A DNA stretch of 64,000 nucleotides from JAEYZM01 sp943372195 (lineage in GTDB: Bacteria; Bacteroidota; Bacteroidia; Sphingobacteriales; Sphingobacteriaceae). Below are positions 43,152-51,527 of this stretch, piece by piece. Position 1 is the stretch's first letter. The number at the start of each line of letters is the position of its first letter. The notes under the pieces are model-generated. The model did no database searches, was not told where the DNA came from, and saw nothing but the letters and a program-made list of their open reading frames with translations. Location of the stretch: positions 62,001 through 126,000 of the forward strand of contig CALRXS010000005.1 of the NCBI GenBank assembly GCA_943372195.1. Direction: 5' to 3'. The position numbers were made by a program, and so were the translations under genes.

Positions 43152-44339
43152 ATGGCTAAAGAAAAATTTGACCGTAGTAAACCACACTTAAATATTGGAA
43201 CTATCGGTCACGTTGACCACGGTAAAACTACATTGACAGCTGCTATTACAAAAGTATTAGCTGATGCAGGTTTATCAGAAGCACGTTCATTCGACTCGAT
43301 CGATTCAGCTCCTGAAGAAAAAGAAAGAGGTATCACTATCAACACTGCTCACGTTGAGTATTCAACTGCAAACCGTCACTACGCACACGTTGACTGTCCA
43401 GGTCACGCGGATTACGTAAAGAACATGGTTACAGGTGCTGCTCAGATGGACGGTGCGATCTTAGTAGTTGCTGCTACCGATGGTCCGATGCCACAAACAC
43501 GCGAGCACATCTTGTTAGCTCGTCAGGTTGGTGTACCTGCTCTTGTTGTATTCATGAACAAGGTTGACATGGTAGACGATCCAGAATTATTAGACTTAGT
43601 AGAAATGGAGATTCGTGAATTATTATCATTCTACGAATTCCCAGGCGATACAATTCCAGTTATCAGAGGTTCAGCTTTAGGTGGCTTGAACGGTGATGCT
43701 AATTGGGTTGGAAAAATTATGGAGTTAATGGATGCTGTTGATAACAACATTCCAATTCCTCCACGTTTGACTGAATTACCTTTCTTAATGCCAGTTGAAG
43801 ACGTATTCTCGATCACAGGTCGTGGTACAGTAGCAACAGGTCGTATTGAAAGAGGTATTATCAACTCAGGCGATCCAGTAGACATTTTAGGTATGGGTGC
43901 TGAGAACTTGAAATCAACAGTTACAGGGGTAGAAATGTTCCGTAAGATCTTAGATTCAGGTGAAGCAGGTGATAACGTAGGTTTATTGTTACGTGGTATT
44001 GAAAAGACTGATATCCGCAGAGGTATGGTTATTTGCAAGCCAGGTTCAGTAACTCCACACTCTGAGTTCAAAGCAGAGGTTTACGTATTATCGAAAGCTG
44101 AAGGTGGTCGTCACACTCCATTCTTCAACAAATACCGTCCGCAATTCTATTTCCGTACAACTGACGTAACCGGAGAAATCTCGTTAAACGAAGGTGTAGA
44201 AATGGTTATGCCAGGTGATAACGTAACTATCAACGTTACTTTGATCAACGCAGTAGCGATGGAAAAAGGTTTACGTTTCGCTATCCGTGAAGGTGGTAGA
44301 ACAGTTGGTGCTGGTCAGGTAACTGAAATCGTGAAGTAA
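43152..44339 (+). CDS. tuf: Translation elongation factor Tu
   Basis: The 395-residue GTPase that delivers aminoacyl-tRNA to the ribosome. G1 is GHVDHGKT, the switch I region has RGITINTAHVEY, G3 is DCPGH, G4 is NKVD and G5 is GSAL; domains 2 and 3 follow with the usual GRGTVATGRIERG. It lies in the tRNA cluster and is closed by a strong hairpin before tRNA-Trp. Codons are visibly biased towards C-ending forms, as for highly expressed genes. Confidence 0.99.
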   Translation: MAKEKFDRSKPHLNIGTIGHVDHGKTTLTAAITKVLADAGLSEARSFDSIDSAPEEKERGITINTAHVEYSTANRHYAHVDCPGHADYVKNMVTGAAQMDGAILVVAATDGPMPQTREHILLARQVGVPALVVFMNKVDMVDDPELLDLVEMEIRELLSFYEFPGDTIPVIRGSALGGLNGDANWVGKIMELMDAVDNNIPIPPRLTELPFLMPVEDVFSITGRGTVATGRIERGIINSGDPVDILGMGAENLKSTVTGVEMFRKILDSGEAGDNVGLLLRGIEKTDIRRGMVICKPGSVTPHSEFKAEVYVLSKAEGGRHTPFFNKYRPQFYFRTTDVTGEISLNEGVEMVMPGDNVTINVTLINAVAMEKGLRFAIREGGRTVGAGQVTEIVK

Positions 44340-44379
44340 TTCACGTAAAAAAGCACAATAAATATTTAGCTTGTTTTCA

Positions 44380-44425
44380 CAGAAGTACGTCCCGAATTTA
44401 CATTCGGGACAACTTCTGTTTTATC
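44380..44425 (+). terminator. Terminator or attenuator after tuf
   Basis: A long stem (CAGAAGT..GTCCCGAAT with ATTCGGGAC..ACTTCTG, one two-base bulge) is followed by TTTTAT. It partly separates tuf from tRNA-Trp and secE. Confidence 0.85.
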
Positions 44426-44466
44426 GCAAATAAAGGGGTGATTAGTGAAGAGTGATAAAAACATAA

Positions 44467-44537
44467 ACGGGTGTAGTTCAAGGGTAGAATGTCGGTCTCC
44501 AAAACCGCTGATGGGAGTTCGAATCTCTCCACCCGTG
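44467..44537 (+). tRNA. tRNA-Trp (anticodon CCA)
   Basis: Acceptor ACGGGTG/CACCCGT, anticodon stem CGGT/ACCG with loop CTCCAAA containing CCA, T-loop TTCGAAT. It lies 28 bases before secE; the tuf/tRNA-Trp/secE order is conserved. Confidence 0.97.
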
Positions 44538-44565
44538 CAATACCGAATAAAGGAAAATAAAAACC

Positions 44566-44754
44566 ATGAATAGGTTAGTAACATATATTAAAGAATCTTA
44601 CAACGAATTAATGCACAAAGTATCATGGCCTACTTGGTCAGAGTTACAGAATAGTGCATGGATTGTTATGATAGCTGCATTGATCATCGCTGTAGTAATT
44701 TACGCTATGGATGCTGGTTCAGGGTCAATAATGAAATTGTTTTACAATATTTAA
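44566..44754 (+). CDS. secE: Preprotein translocase subunit SecE
   Basis: A 62-residue single-span inner-membrane subunit of the SecYEG channel. The amphipathic N-terminal helix (YIKESYNELMHKVSWPTWSELQ, with the conserved VSWPTW) precedes the transmembrane segment WIVMIAALIIAVVIYAMD. nusG follows after 21 bases. Confidence 0.97.
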   Translation: MNRLVTYIKESYNELMHKVSWPTWSELQNSAWIVMIAALIIAVVIYAMDAGSGSIMKLFYNI

Positions 44755-44775
44755 CCTAATTCAAACCGAAATACA

Positions 44776-45315
44776 ATGAGTGAAGATTTGAAGTGGTATG
44801 TAGTGAGAGCGATTAGTGGTAAGGAAAAGAAAGTAAAGCAATATTTAGAGGCTGAAATTAATCGCTTAGGCATTAATCATTTGATACCTCAAATATTGAT
44901 TCCTACAGAGAAGGTATTCCAGATTCGTAATGGTAAAAAAGTTCAAAAAGAGAGAAGTTATTTACCAGGTTACGTTTTAATTGAAGCTTCTTTAAACGGA
45001 GAGTTAGAGCACGTTATTAAAAATATTACAGGTGTGATTGGTTTCTTAGGTGAAGCCGGACATGCAGTACCATTACGTCAATCAGAGGTAAACCGCATAT
45101 TAGGTAAAGTAGATGAAATGTCTGAATCAGGCGCAGCATCAAACTTAAGCTATTTCGTAGGTGAACCTGTAAAAGTAATGGATGGTCCGTTCAATGGTTT
45201 CAGTGGTGTGATTGAAGAAGTAAACGAAGAGAAGAAAAAGCTGAAAGTAATGGTGAAAATTTTCGGAAGAAGAACACCATTAGAGTTGAACTACATGCAA
45301 GTAGAAAAAGAATAA
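44776..45315 (+). CDS. nusG: Transcription termination/antitermination factor NusG
   Basis: A 179-residue transcription factor that binds RNA polymerase at the clamp and links it to Rho or the ribosome. The NGN domain (LKWYVVRAISGKEKKVKQYLE to ITGVIGFLG) is followed by a C-terminal KOW domain (VGEPVKVMDGPFNGFSGVIEEV). It forms part of the secE-nusG-rplK operon. Confidence 0.98.
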   Translation: MSEDLKWYVVRAISGKEKKVKQYLEAEINRLGINHLIPQILIPTEKVFQIRNGKKVQKERSYLPGYVLIEASLNGELEHVIKNITGVIGFLGEAGHAVPLRQSEVNRILGKVDEMSESGAASNLSYFVGEPVKVMDGPFNGFSGVIEEVNEEKKKLKVMVKIFGRRTPLELNYMQVEKE

Positions 45316-45404
45316 AACGAATTAAAACATTTGAGGTAGAGAGTACCTAGTATTAAAGCTTCCACTTTGTACAATTAACTCAATACTTAAAATAAATAAA
45401 TAAA

Positions 45405-45848
45405 ATGGCTAAAGAAGTAGGCGCACTTATTAAGTTACAGATTAAAGGCGGAGCGGCAAATCCCTCGCCTCCTGTAGGTCCTGCATTGGGTGCTAAAGGA
45501 GTTAACATAATGGAGTTCTGTAAGCAATTTAATGCTAGAACTCAAGATAAACCAGGAAAGGTGCTTCCAGTTGTTATAACTGTTTATACCGACAAATCTT
45601 TCGACTTTATCATTAAGACTCCTCCAGTAGCGATTCAGTTATTGGAAGCAACAAAACTCAAAGGCGGATCAGCAGAACCTAACCGTAAAAAAGTTGCCTC
45701 AGTTACGTGGGAGCAAGTTAAGACCATTGCAGAAGAGAAAATGACTGACTTAAATGCATTCACAATTGAATCGGCAATGAAAATGGTTGCAGGAACTGCA
45801 AGAAGTATGGGTATTACCGTAAGCGGTAGTGCACCATGGAACAATTAA
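45405..45848 (+). CDS. rplK: 50S ribosomal protein L11
   Basis: A 147-residue protein of the GTPase-associated centre of the large subunit. KLQIKGGAANPSPPVGPALGAKG is the signature of its N-terminal domain, and the C-terminal rRNA-binding domain ends AGTARSMGITV. The 89-base gap from nusG could hold a leader but shows no clear structure. Confidence 0.99.
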   Translation: MAKEVGALIKLQIKGGAANPSPPVGPALGAKGVNIMEFCKQFNARTQDKPGKVLPVVITVYTDKSFDFIIKTPPVAIQLLEATKLKGGSAEPNRKKVASVTWEQVKTIAEEKMTDLNAFTIESAMKMVAGTARSMGITVSGSAPWNN

Positions 45849-45868
45849 CCAATTAAAAATTAGAGAAA

Positions 45869-46567
45869 GTGGCTAGATTAACAAAAAATCAAAAGAAGTC
45901 ATTGTCCAAAATTGAGATTGGTAAAGCCTATACCTTGGAAGAAGCTTCGAAGTTAGTAAAGGATATTACCACTACTAAATTTGATGCATCTGTAGATTTG
46001 GACATTCGCCTAGGGGTTGATCCTCGTAAAGCGAACCAAATGGTAAGAGGTGTAGCTGTACTACCTCACGGAACTGGTAAAACTGTTCGCACATTAGTTT
46101 TATGTACTCCTGACAAGGAAGCAGAAGCTAAGGCAGCAGGAGCAGATTATGTAGGTTTGGACGATTACATAGCAAAGATTGAACAAGGTTGGGTTGATTT
46201 CGATATCGTTATTACTACCCCTAGTTGTATGGCTAAAGTTGGTAAACTTGGTAAAGTTTTAGGACCAAGAAACCTAATGCCGAATCCAAAGTCAGGAACA
46301 GTGACTATGGAAGTTGGTAAAGCTATCACAGACGTAAAAGGTGGTAAGATCGACTTCAAAGTTGACAAAACCGGTATTGTGCATGCTTCGGTAGGTAAAG
46401 CATCTTTTGAAGTAGAGAAACTTTATGAGAACGCGCTTGAATTATTACAAGTGATTTCAAAATTAAAGCCATCTTCAGCTAAAGGTACATACTTTAAGAG
46501 CATCCACATGTCGAGTACTATGAGCCCGGGTATCGAAGTGGAAACAAAATCAGTTGCGGGAATTTAA
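45869..46567 (+). CDS. rplA: 50S ribosomal protein L1
   Basis: A 232-residue protein of the L1 stalk, starting with GTG at 45869. Signatures include DLDIRLGVDPRKANQMVRG, VLPHGTGKTVRTLVL and LGPRNLMPNPKSGTV. In many bacteria L1 represses its own operon by binding the leader; no obvious copy of the binding site is recognised here. Confidence 0.99.
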   Translation: MARLTKNQKKSLSKIEIGKAYTLEEASKLVKDITTTKFDASVDLDIRLGVDPRKANQMVRGVAVLPHGTGKTVRTLVLCTPDKEAEAKAAGADYVGLDDYIAKIEQGWVDFDIVITTPSCMAKVGKLGKVLGPRNLMPNPKSGTVTMEVGKAITDVKGGKIDFKVDKTGIVHASVGKASFEVEKLYENALELLQVISKLKPSSAKGTYFKSIHMSSTMSPGIEVETKSVAGI

Positions 46568-46610
46568 TTATGAGGATCTCCTCTAAACACTGAAACAAAA
46601 AATTATTCAG

Positions 46611-47132
46611 ATGAAAAAGGAAGAAAAACACGAAATAGTTCTCGATTTACAAGAGAAGATTGCGTCTCATAATACTTTCTACATCACTGATACTTCCAAC
46701 TTAACCGTTGCTCAAGTAAATGTGATTCGTAGAAAATGTTTTGAGAGAGGCATCACTATTCAGGTTGCTAAAAACACATTGATCCGCAAGGCAATGGAGG
46801 CATCTGGTAATGATTACTCTGAGTTATTCTCTGCATTAAAAGGTACGTCAGCGATCATGTTCGCTTCAGTAGGTAATGCACCTGCGAAATTAATTAAAGA
46901 ATTTCGTAAGTCGGGTGACAGACCATTATTGAAAGCAGCATGCATTGATTCGGCGATCTTCATCGGAGATAACCAGTTAGATGCTCTTACTCAACTTAAA
47001 TCGAAAGAAGAACTTGTTGGCGATATTATCGCCTTGTTACAATCGCCTGCGAAAAATGTTATTAGCGGCTTGAAGTCAAGCGGCGGCAAATTAGCGGGTA
47101 TTTTGAAAACTCTTGAAGAAAGAGGAAATTAA
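46611..47132 (+). CDS. rplJ: 50S ribosomal protein L10
   Basis: A 173-residue base of the L12 stalk. The N-terminal rRNA-binding part shows TDTSNLTVAQVNVIRRKCFERG and VAKNTLIRKAME, and the C-terminal helix that binds L7/L12 dimers ends LKTLEERGN. The 43-base upstream gap has only a 5-bp hairpin (GAGGA/TCCTC). Confidence 0.98.
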   Translation: MKKEEKHEIVLDLQEKIASHNTFYITDTSNLTVAQVNVIRRKCFERGITIQVAKNTLIRKAMEASGNDYSELFSALKGTSAIMFASVGNAPAKLIKEFRKSGDRPLLKAACIDSAIFIGDNQLDALTQLKSKEELVGDIIALLQSPAKNVISGLKSSGGKLAGILKTLEERGN

Positions 47133-47168
47133 TTAATATTATAAGTTAAACATTTAAACCTTCATACA

Positions 47169-47549
47169 ATGGCAGATTTAAAAGCGTTTGCTGAACAATT
47201 AGTAAACTTAACAGTAAAAGAAGTAAACGAGCTTGCTCAAATTTTAAAAGACGAATACGGTATCGAACCTGCTGCTGCAGCTCCTGTAATGGTAGCTGGT
47301 GGTGCTGGTGCTGGTGCTGGCGAAGCTGCGGCAGAGAAAACATCTTTCGATGTAATCTTGAAAGAAGCTGGTGGTCAAAAATTAGCAATTGTTAAATTAG
47401 TTAAAGATTTAACAGGTCTTGGTTTGAAAGAAGCAAAAGACTTAGTTGACGGTGCACCAAAAGAATTAAAAGCTGGTGTTGCTAAAGACGAAGCTGAAGC
47501 TTTGAAAAAACAATTAGAAGAAGCTGGTGCAGTAGTTGAGATTAAGTAA
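47169..47549 (+). CDS. rplL: 50S ribosomal protein L7/L12
   Basis: A 126-residue acidic stalk protein. The N-terminal dimerisation domain (FAEQLVNLTVKEVNELAQIL) is joined by an alanine/glycine hinge (AAAAPVMVAGGAGAGAG) to the C-terminal factor-binding domain (KLAIVKLVKDLTGLGLKEAK). A hairpin follows before rpoB. Confidence 0.99.
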   Translation: MADLKAFAEQLVNLTVKEVNELAQILKDEYGIEPAAAAPVMVAGGAGAGAGEAAAEKTSFDVILKEAGGQKLAIVKLVKDLTGLGLKEAKDLVDGAPKELKAGVAKDEAEALKKQLEEAGAVVEIK

Positions 47550-47572
47550 TCTACTAACAACGCATTTTTAAT

Positions 47573-47614
47573 AGGAAGACTCTCCCAATTATGGGAGGGT
47601 CTATTCCTGTTTTT
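47573..47614 (+). terminator. Attenuator-like hairpin between rplL and rpoB
   Basis: A long imperfect stem (47573-47587 with 47592-47608, core CTCCCA/TGGGAG) is followed by GTTTTT. A second small hairpin (GGCC..GGCC near 47624-47639) lies downstream. It probably sets the ratio of ribosomal protein to RNA polymerase transcripts. Confidence 0.8.
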
Positions 47615-47700
47615 ATAATTCATTGGCCTTTGGAATGGCCCAAAACTTCCAAACAGTATGAGCCATATGGGTTCAATTAAACAATCAAATCTTTATAGCA

Positions 47701-50700
47701 TTGGCAAAGAAAGATATTCAATTGCAAGAAAGAGTTAATTTTGCATCTGTAAAACAAGCCCTGGATTATCCAGACTTTTTAGATGTACAACTAGAATCTT
47801 TCAGGGAGTTTTTCCAATTAGAAACTACTTCCGACAACCGTCACACAGAAGGCTTATTTAAAGTTTTCTCTGAGAACTTCCCAATCACTGATTCACGAAA
47901 CATCTTCGTATTAGAGTTTCTCGATTATTTTATCGACCCACCTCGCTACGATCTTCAAGAATGTATCGAACGTGGTCTAACGTACAGCGTACCTTTGAAA
48001 GCGAAACTTCGCCTTTCATGTAACGACGCTGAACATGAAGACTTCGAGACTATCGTACAAGATGTATATTTGGGTACTATCCCTTATATGACCCCTAAGG
48101 GTACTTTCGTAATCAATGGTGCAGAACGTGTAATCGTATCTCAATTACACCGTTCACCAGGTGTATTCTTTGGACAGTCACGTCATACGAACGGTACTAA
48201 ATTGTACTCTGCTCGTGTGATTCCTTTCAAAGGATCATGGATCGAATTTGCAACTGACGTTAATAATGTCATGTTTGCTTACATCGATCGTAAGAAAAAA
48301 TTCCCTGTTACTACTTTATTACGTGCTATCGGATACGACTCTGATAAAGACATCTTAGAATTGTTTGACTTAGCTGATGAAGTGAAAGTTAGCAAATCAG
48401 GATTGAAGAAATTAGTTGGTCGTAAACTTGCTGCTAGAGTTTTAAAGAAGTGGGTTGAAGACTTCGTAGATGAAGATACAGGTGAAGTTGTTTCTATCGA
48501 TCGTAATGAGATTATTTTAGAACGTGAAACTATATTAGAGGATGATCATATTGACATGATCATTGAAGCAGGTGTGAAAACTATCATCTTAACTAAAGAA
48601 GATACAAACACTGCTGACTACTCTATCATTTATAATACTTTACAAAAAGATACTTCTAACTCTGAAAAAGAAGCGGTAGAATATATCTATCGTCAGTTAA
48701 GGAATGCAGATCCACCTGACGAAGAAACTGCTAGAGGTATCATCGAACGTTTATTCTTCTCAGACAAACGTTACGATTTAGGAGATGTTGGTCGTTACAG
48801 AATCAACCGTAAGTTAAACTTAGATACTCCTAATGAAGTGAAAGTATTAACGAAGAGTGATATCATTCAAATCGTTAAATACTTAATTAAATTAATTAAT
48901 TCAAAAGCTGAAGTCGATGATATCGATCACTTGTCGAACCGTCGTGTTCGTACAGTAGGTGAGCAATTATATGCTCAATTCGGTGTTGGTTTAGCTCGTA
49001 TGGCTCGTACCATTCGTGAGCGTATGAACATTCGTGATAACGAAGTTTTCACACCTACAGACTTAATTAATGCTCGTACACTTTCTTCTGTGATTAACTC
49101 GTTCTTCGGAACTAACCAATTATCACAGTTCATGGATCAAACCAACCCATTAGCGGAGATCACGCACAAGCGTCGTCTTTCTGCCCTTGGTCCAGGTGGT
49201 CTTTCTAGAGAGCGTGCTGGTTTCGAAGTTCGTGACGTTCACTATACTCACTATGGTCGTCTATGTACTATCGAAACTCCTGAAGGTCCGAACATCGGTT
49301 TGATATCTTCATTATGTGTTCATGCTAAGATCAATAATTTAGGTTTCATCGAAACTCCTTATAGAGTGGTAGAAAATGGTAAAGTTGCGGTTAACAAACC
49401 AGTGATTTACTTATCTGCTGAAGATGAAGACGGAAAAACGATTGCACAATCAAACGCACAATACGATGAAAAAGGAAATTTCATTTCACCACGTGTTAAA
49501 TCACGTTTTGAAGGTGACTTCCCAGTTATCGAACCTGAGCGTATTGATTTGATGGATGTTGCTCCTAACCAAATTACTTCAATCGCTGCTTCGTTAATTC
49601 CGTTCTTAGAACATGATGATGCGAACCGTGCATTGATGGGATCAAACATGCAACGTCAAGCTGTTCCATTATTAAAACCAGAAGCTCCAATCGTTGGTAC
49701 TGGCTTAGAAGGTCGCGTTGCTCGTGACTCTCGTGCTTTAATCAATGCAGAAGGTGACGGTGTAGTAGAATATGTTGACGCAAACGAAATTGTTATTAGA
49801 TATAATCGTACTGAAGATGATCGTTTAGTATCATTTGATGGCGATACAAAATCATATAGCTTAATCAAATTCAAAAAGACCAACCAAAATACTTGCATGA
49901 ACTTAAAGCCTATCGTAAGAAAAGGTCAGAAAGTTTCTAAAGGACAAGTAATATGTGAAGGTTATGCAACTGAAAACGGTGAACTAGCATTAGGTAGAAA
50001 CTTGAAAGTGGCATTCATGCCATGGCAAGGTTACAACTTTGAAGATGCGATTGTAATATCTGAAAGAGTTGTACGTGAAGATATCTTTACTTCTTTACAC
50101 ATTGAAGAATTTGAATTAGAAGTTCGTGATACAAAACGTGGTGAAGAAGAATTAACTTCTGATATCCCTAACGTATCTGAAGAAGCTACTAAAGAATTAG
50201 ATGAAAACGGTATCATTAGAGTTGGTGCTGAAATCAAAGAAGGAGATATCTTAATCGGTAAAATCACTCCTAAAGGTGAAACCGATCCATCACCAGAAGA
50301 AAAATTATTGCGTGCCATATTTGGTGACAAAGCAGGTGATGTGAAAGATGCTTCATTGAAAGCACCTCCTTCAATCAAAGGTGTTGTTATCGATAGTAAA
50401 TTATTTAGCAGAGCTAAGAAAGAGAAGAAGAGTGATGAGAAGATTATCTTAGATAAACTAGATAAAGAGCACGATAAAAATTGCGAAACATTAAAGAATA
50501 TTTTAGTTGATAAATTATTCGTTTTAGTAAGTGGCAAAACTTCTCAAGGTATCTACAATGTCTACAAAGAATTGTTAGTTGCTAAAGGAGTGAAGTTTAC
50601 TCAAAAAGTGTTAGCTGAATTAGAGTATAATAATATCAATGCAACTAAGTGGACAACTGATGAAGATAAGAATGATCAAATTAAAACTTTGATTCATAAC

Positions 50701-51510
50701 TATAACATCAAGATGAACGAAGAATTAGGTGCATACCGTCGTAAGAAATTTGCGATATCAGTAGGTGATGAATTGCCTGCAGGTATTGTACAAATGGCGA
50801 AGGTTTATGTAGCTAAGAAACGTAAACTTAAAGTAGGTGATAAGATGGCAGGTCGTCACGGTAACAAAGGTATTGTCGCTAAAATCGTTCGCGATGAAGA
50901 CATGCCGTTCTTAGCTGATGGTACGCCAGTTGATATTGTACTAAACCCTCTAGGTGTACCTTCGCGTATGAACTTGGGTCAGATTTACGAGACTGTTTTA
51001 GGATGGGCTGGTAAAGAGTTAGGTGTTAAGTTTGCAACTCCAATCTTCGATGGTGCTTCACATGATGAAGTGGAAGAATGGGTATCAAAAGCTGGCATCC
51101 CTGCTTCAGGTAGAACATACTTACACGATGGTGGAACTGGCGATCGTTTCGATCAACCTACAACTGTTGGTATCATCTATATGTTGAAACTAGGTCACAT
51201 GGTTGACGATAAGATGCACGCTAGATCTATCGGTCCTTATTCGTTGATTACTCAACAGCCGTTAGGTGGTAAGGCACAATTCGGTGGACAGAGATTTGGT
51301 GAGATGGAGGTTTGGGCGTTGGAGGCATTTGGTGCTGCTAACATCCTACAAGAAATCTTAACTGTGAAGTCTGACGACGTTATCGGTAGAGCGAAGACCT
51401 ATGAAGCAATTGTTAAAGGAGATAACTTACCTACTCCAGGTGTTCCTGAATCATTCAATGTATTGGTTCATGAATTAAGAGGCTTAGGCTTAGATATCAC
51501 TTTAGACTAA
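47701..51510 (+). CDS. rpoB: DNA-directed RNA polymerase subunit beta
   Basis: The 1269-residue beta subunit of RNA polymerase. It starts with TTG at 47701 (MAKKDIQLQERVNF). The rifampicin region shows SQFMDQTNPLAEITHKRRLSALGPGGLSRERAGFEVRD in segments typical of sensitive enzymes (intact Asp and His and Ser positions). The catalytic lysine regions and the C-terminal GGKAQFGGQRFGEMEVWALEA are present. Bacteroidota-type insertions are seen in the middle (VDKLFVLVSGKTSQGIYNVYKELLV region). rpoC follows after 17 bases. Confidence 0.99.
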   Translation: MAKKDIQLQERVNFASVKQALDYPDFLDVQLESFREFFQLETTSDNRHTEGLFKVFSENFPITDSRNIFVLEFLDYFIDPPRYDLQECIERGLTYSVPLKAKLRLSCNDAEHEDFETIVQDVYLGTIPYMTPKGTFVINGAERVIVSQLHRSPGVFFGQSRHTNGTKLYSARVIPFKGSWIEFATDVNNVMFAYIDRKKKFPVTTLLRAIGYDSDKDILELFDLADEVKVSKSGLKKLVGRKLAARVLKKWVEDFVDEDTGEVVSIDRNEIILERETILEDDHIDMIIEAGVKTIILTKEDTNTADYSIIYNTLQKDTSNSEKEAVEYIYRQLRNADPPDEETARGIIERLFFSDKRYDLGDVGRYRINRKLNLDTPNEVKVLTKSDIIQIVKYLIKLINSKAEVDDIDHLSNRRVRTVGEQLYAQFGVGLARMARTIRERMNIRDNEVFTPTDLINARTLSSVINSFFGTNQLSQFMDQTNPLAEITHKRRLSALGPGGLSRERAGFEVRDVHYTHYGRLCTIETPEGPNIGLISSLCVHAKINNLGFIETPYRVVENGKVAVNKPVIYLSAEDEDGKTIAQSNAQYDEKGNFISPRVKSRFEGDFPVIEPERIDLMDVAPNQITSIAASLIPFLEHDDANRALMGSNMQRQAVPLLKPEAPIVGTGLEGRVARDSRALINAEGDGVVEYVDANEIVIRYNRTEDDRLVSFDGDTKSYSLIKFKKTNQNTCMNLKPIVRKGQKVSKGQVICEGYATENGELALGRNLKVAFMPWQGYNFEDAIVISERVVREDIFTSLHIEEFELEVRDTKRGEEELTSDIPNVSEEATKELDENGIIRVGAEIKEGDILIGKITPKGETDPSPEEKLLRAIFGDKAGDVKDASLKAPPSIKGVVIDSKLFSRAKKEKKSDEKIILDKLDKEHDKNCETLKNILVDKLFVLVSGKTSQGIYNVYKELLVAKGVKFTQKVLAELEYNNINATKWTTDEDKNDQIKTLIHNYNIKMNEELGAYRRKKFAISVGDELPAGIVQMAKVYVAKKRKLKVGDKMAGRHGNKGIVAKIVRDEDMPFLADGTPVDIVLNPLGVPSRMNLGQIYETVLGWAGKELGVKFATPIFDGASHDEVEEWVSKAGIPASGRTYLHDGGTGDRFDQPTTVGIIYMLKLGHMVDDKMHARSIGPYSLITQQPLGGKAQFGGQRFGEMEVWALEAFGAANILQEILTVKSDDVIGRAKTYEAIVKGDNLPTPGVPESFNVLVHELRGLGLDITLD

Positions 51511-51527
51511 CATCAAAAAAGAAGAAT

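Noticed and set aside
43631..44071. 146-codon minus-strand frame inside tuf
   Set aside because: EF-Tu is certain on the plus strand; strong codon bias often keeps the antisense frame open.
47146..47388. Minus-strand frame over rplL with glutamine/histidine/leucine-rich product
   Set aside because: It is antisense to the Ala/Gly hinge of L7/L12, which generates low-complexity translation.
50031..50537. 168-codon open frame on the minus strand inside rpoB
   Set aside because: It is fully antisense to the conserved RNA polymerase beta sequence, lacks a promoter, and its composition reflects the complementary codons of rpoB.
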